Below are positions 63,756-64,000 of a stretch of DNA of 64,000 nucleotides, in pieces (the first letter of the stretch is position 1; every line of letters begins with the position of its first letter). The notes beneath the pieces are model-generated. The model did no database searches. It was not told where the DNA came from and saw only the letters and a program-made list of their open reading frames with translations. Origin of the DNA: Prorocentrum cordatum (lineage: Eukaryota > Sar > Dinophyceae > Prorocentrales > Prorocentraceae); NCBI GenBank assembly GCA_963575745.1, contig CAUYUJ010015744.1, positions 134,288-198,287 on the forward strand. The letters run 5' to 3'. Both the position numbers and the translations under genes were made by a program.

Positions 63756-64000
63756 CACCCGTCTCCCTCCTGTCTGGGTGGCGGCATGGCCAGGGGGACT
63801 GGCCAGGGGGAGCGCACTCCCCTGGGGACACGCCTGCCCTGGGCCTGGTGCTTCTGTGGGGAGCGGCATGGCCAGGGACGTGCGCTCCCCGGGGGCCGTC
63901 CCAGCATAGCTGCCTACGGTTGGGCATGGTGCGCCATCGGGGGGCGGCGTGGCCAGGGGCGTGCGTTCCCCTGGGGCCGTCGGCGTGCTAATGAGCACTA
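63697..64000. repeat. 81-85-bp tandem repeat, about 3.6 copies
   Basis: RTGGCCRGGG...CGCACTCCCCTGGGG recurs at 63701, 63786, 63868 and 63949 (85, 82, 81 bp) and runs off the right edge. Confidence 0.85.

Noticed and set aside
61506-63909. Frames of 198-229 codons over the CCT tract and the 616-codon frame from 62059
   Set aside because: The first are repeat translations; the 616-codon frame is Arg/Ser/Trp-rich and out of phase with the coiled-coil frame that looks real.
1-64000. tRNA, rRNA, SL RNA or other small RNA genes
   Set aside because: No convincing cloverleaf, rRNA core or SL-plus-GT donor was seen by eye; a covariance-model scan could change this.

Overview
This window is eukaryotic nuclear DNA from a dinoflagellate; the genus cannot be fixed from sequence alone. 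The best evidence is two copies of the dinoflagellate spliced-leader (DinoSL) sequence embedded in the genome (2240-2261, 21 of 22 positions; 62185-62206, 20 of 22), each leading into a retroelement-like reading frame. GC-rich DNA packed with triplet and hexanucleotide repeats, and reverse transcriptase and integrase genes of the type seen in dinoflagellate genomes, agree with this. No housekeeping gene, rRNA or tRNA was recognised. Most long open frames are translations of simple repeats.

Layout. 1-737: 5' part of an unrecognised minus-strand reading frame. 960-2240: GGA/CCT satellites. 2240-7495: decayed non-LTR retrotransposon (SL relic, ORF1, APE-type endonuclease, reverse transcriptase, 3' zinc knuckle). 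7500-13390: small satellites and decayed frames. 13390-15709: long unrecognised ORF broken by one frameshift. 15840-24860: satellites, including a 700-bp GTGGGC array. 24900-29100 and 33860-36370: two AT-richer islands with remains of a LINE and of a MULE-like transposase. Between them lies a diverged 4.7-kb inverted repeat (29111-33853). 36370-53050: dense satellites, with two MITEs, two copies of a 945-1030-bp higher-order repeat and a 2.7-kb segmental duplication. 53901-54000: assembly gap.

54001-61653 holds the only intact element: a Ty1/copia LTR retrotransposon on the minus strand. Its 202 shared LTR bases differ at one position, and its 2071-residue Gag-Pol is unbroken. Between protease and integrase it carries an extra domain resembling a DNA methyltransferase. 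Behind pol it carries a second small ORF with an FGKHKGK motif and a coiled coil. The element sits inside a CCT microsatellite. 62185-63755 is a second SL-tagged retroelement ORF1, and the window ends in an 81-85-bp satellite.

Two themes recur. First, a degenerate 11-bp tandem array (CCTCTTGGGGN) appears in more than ten places and opens false frames on both strands. Three of these arrays sit inside a composite dispersed element with conserved ends. Second, retroelement insertions repeatedly abut GGA/CCT tracts.
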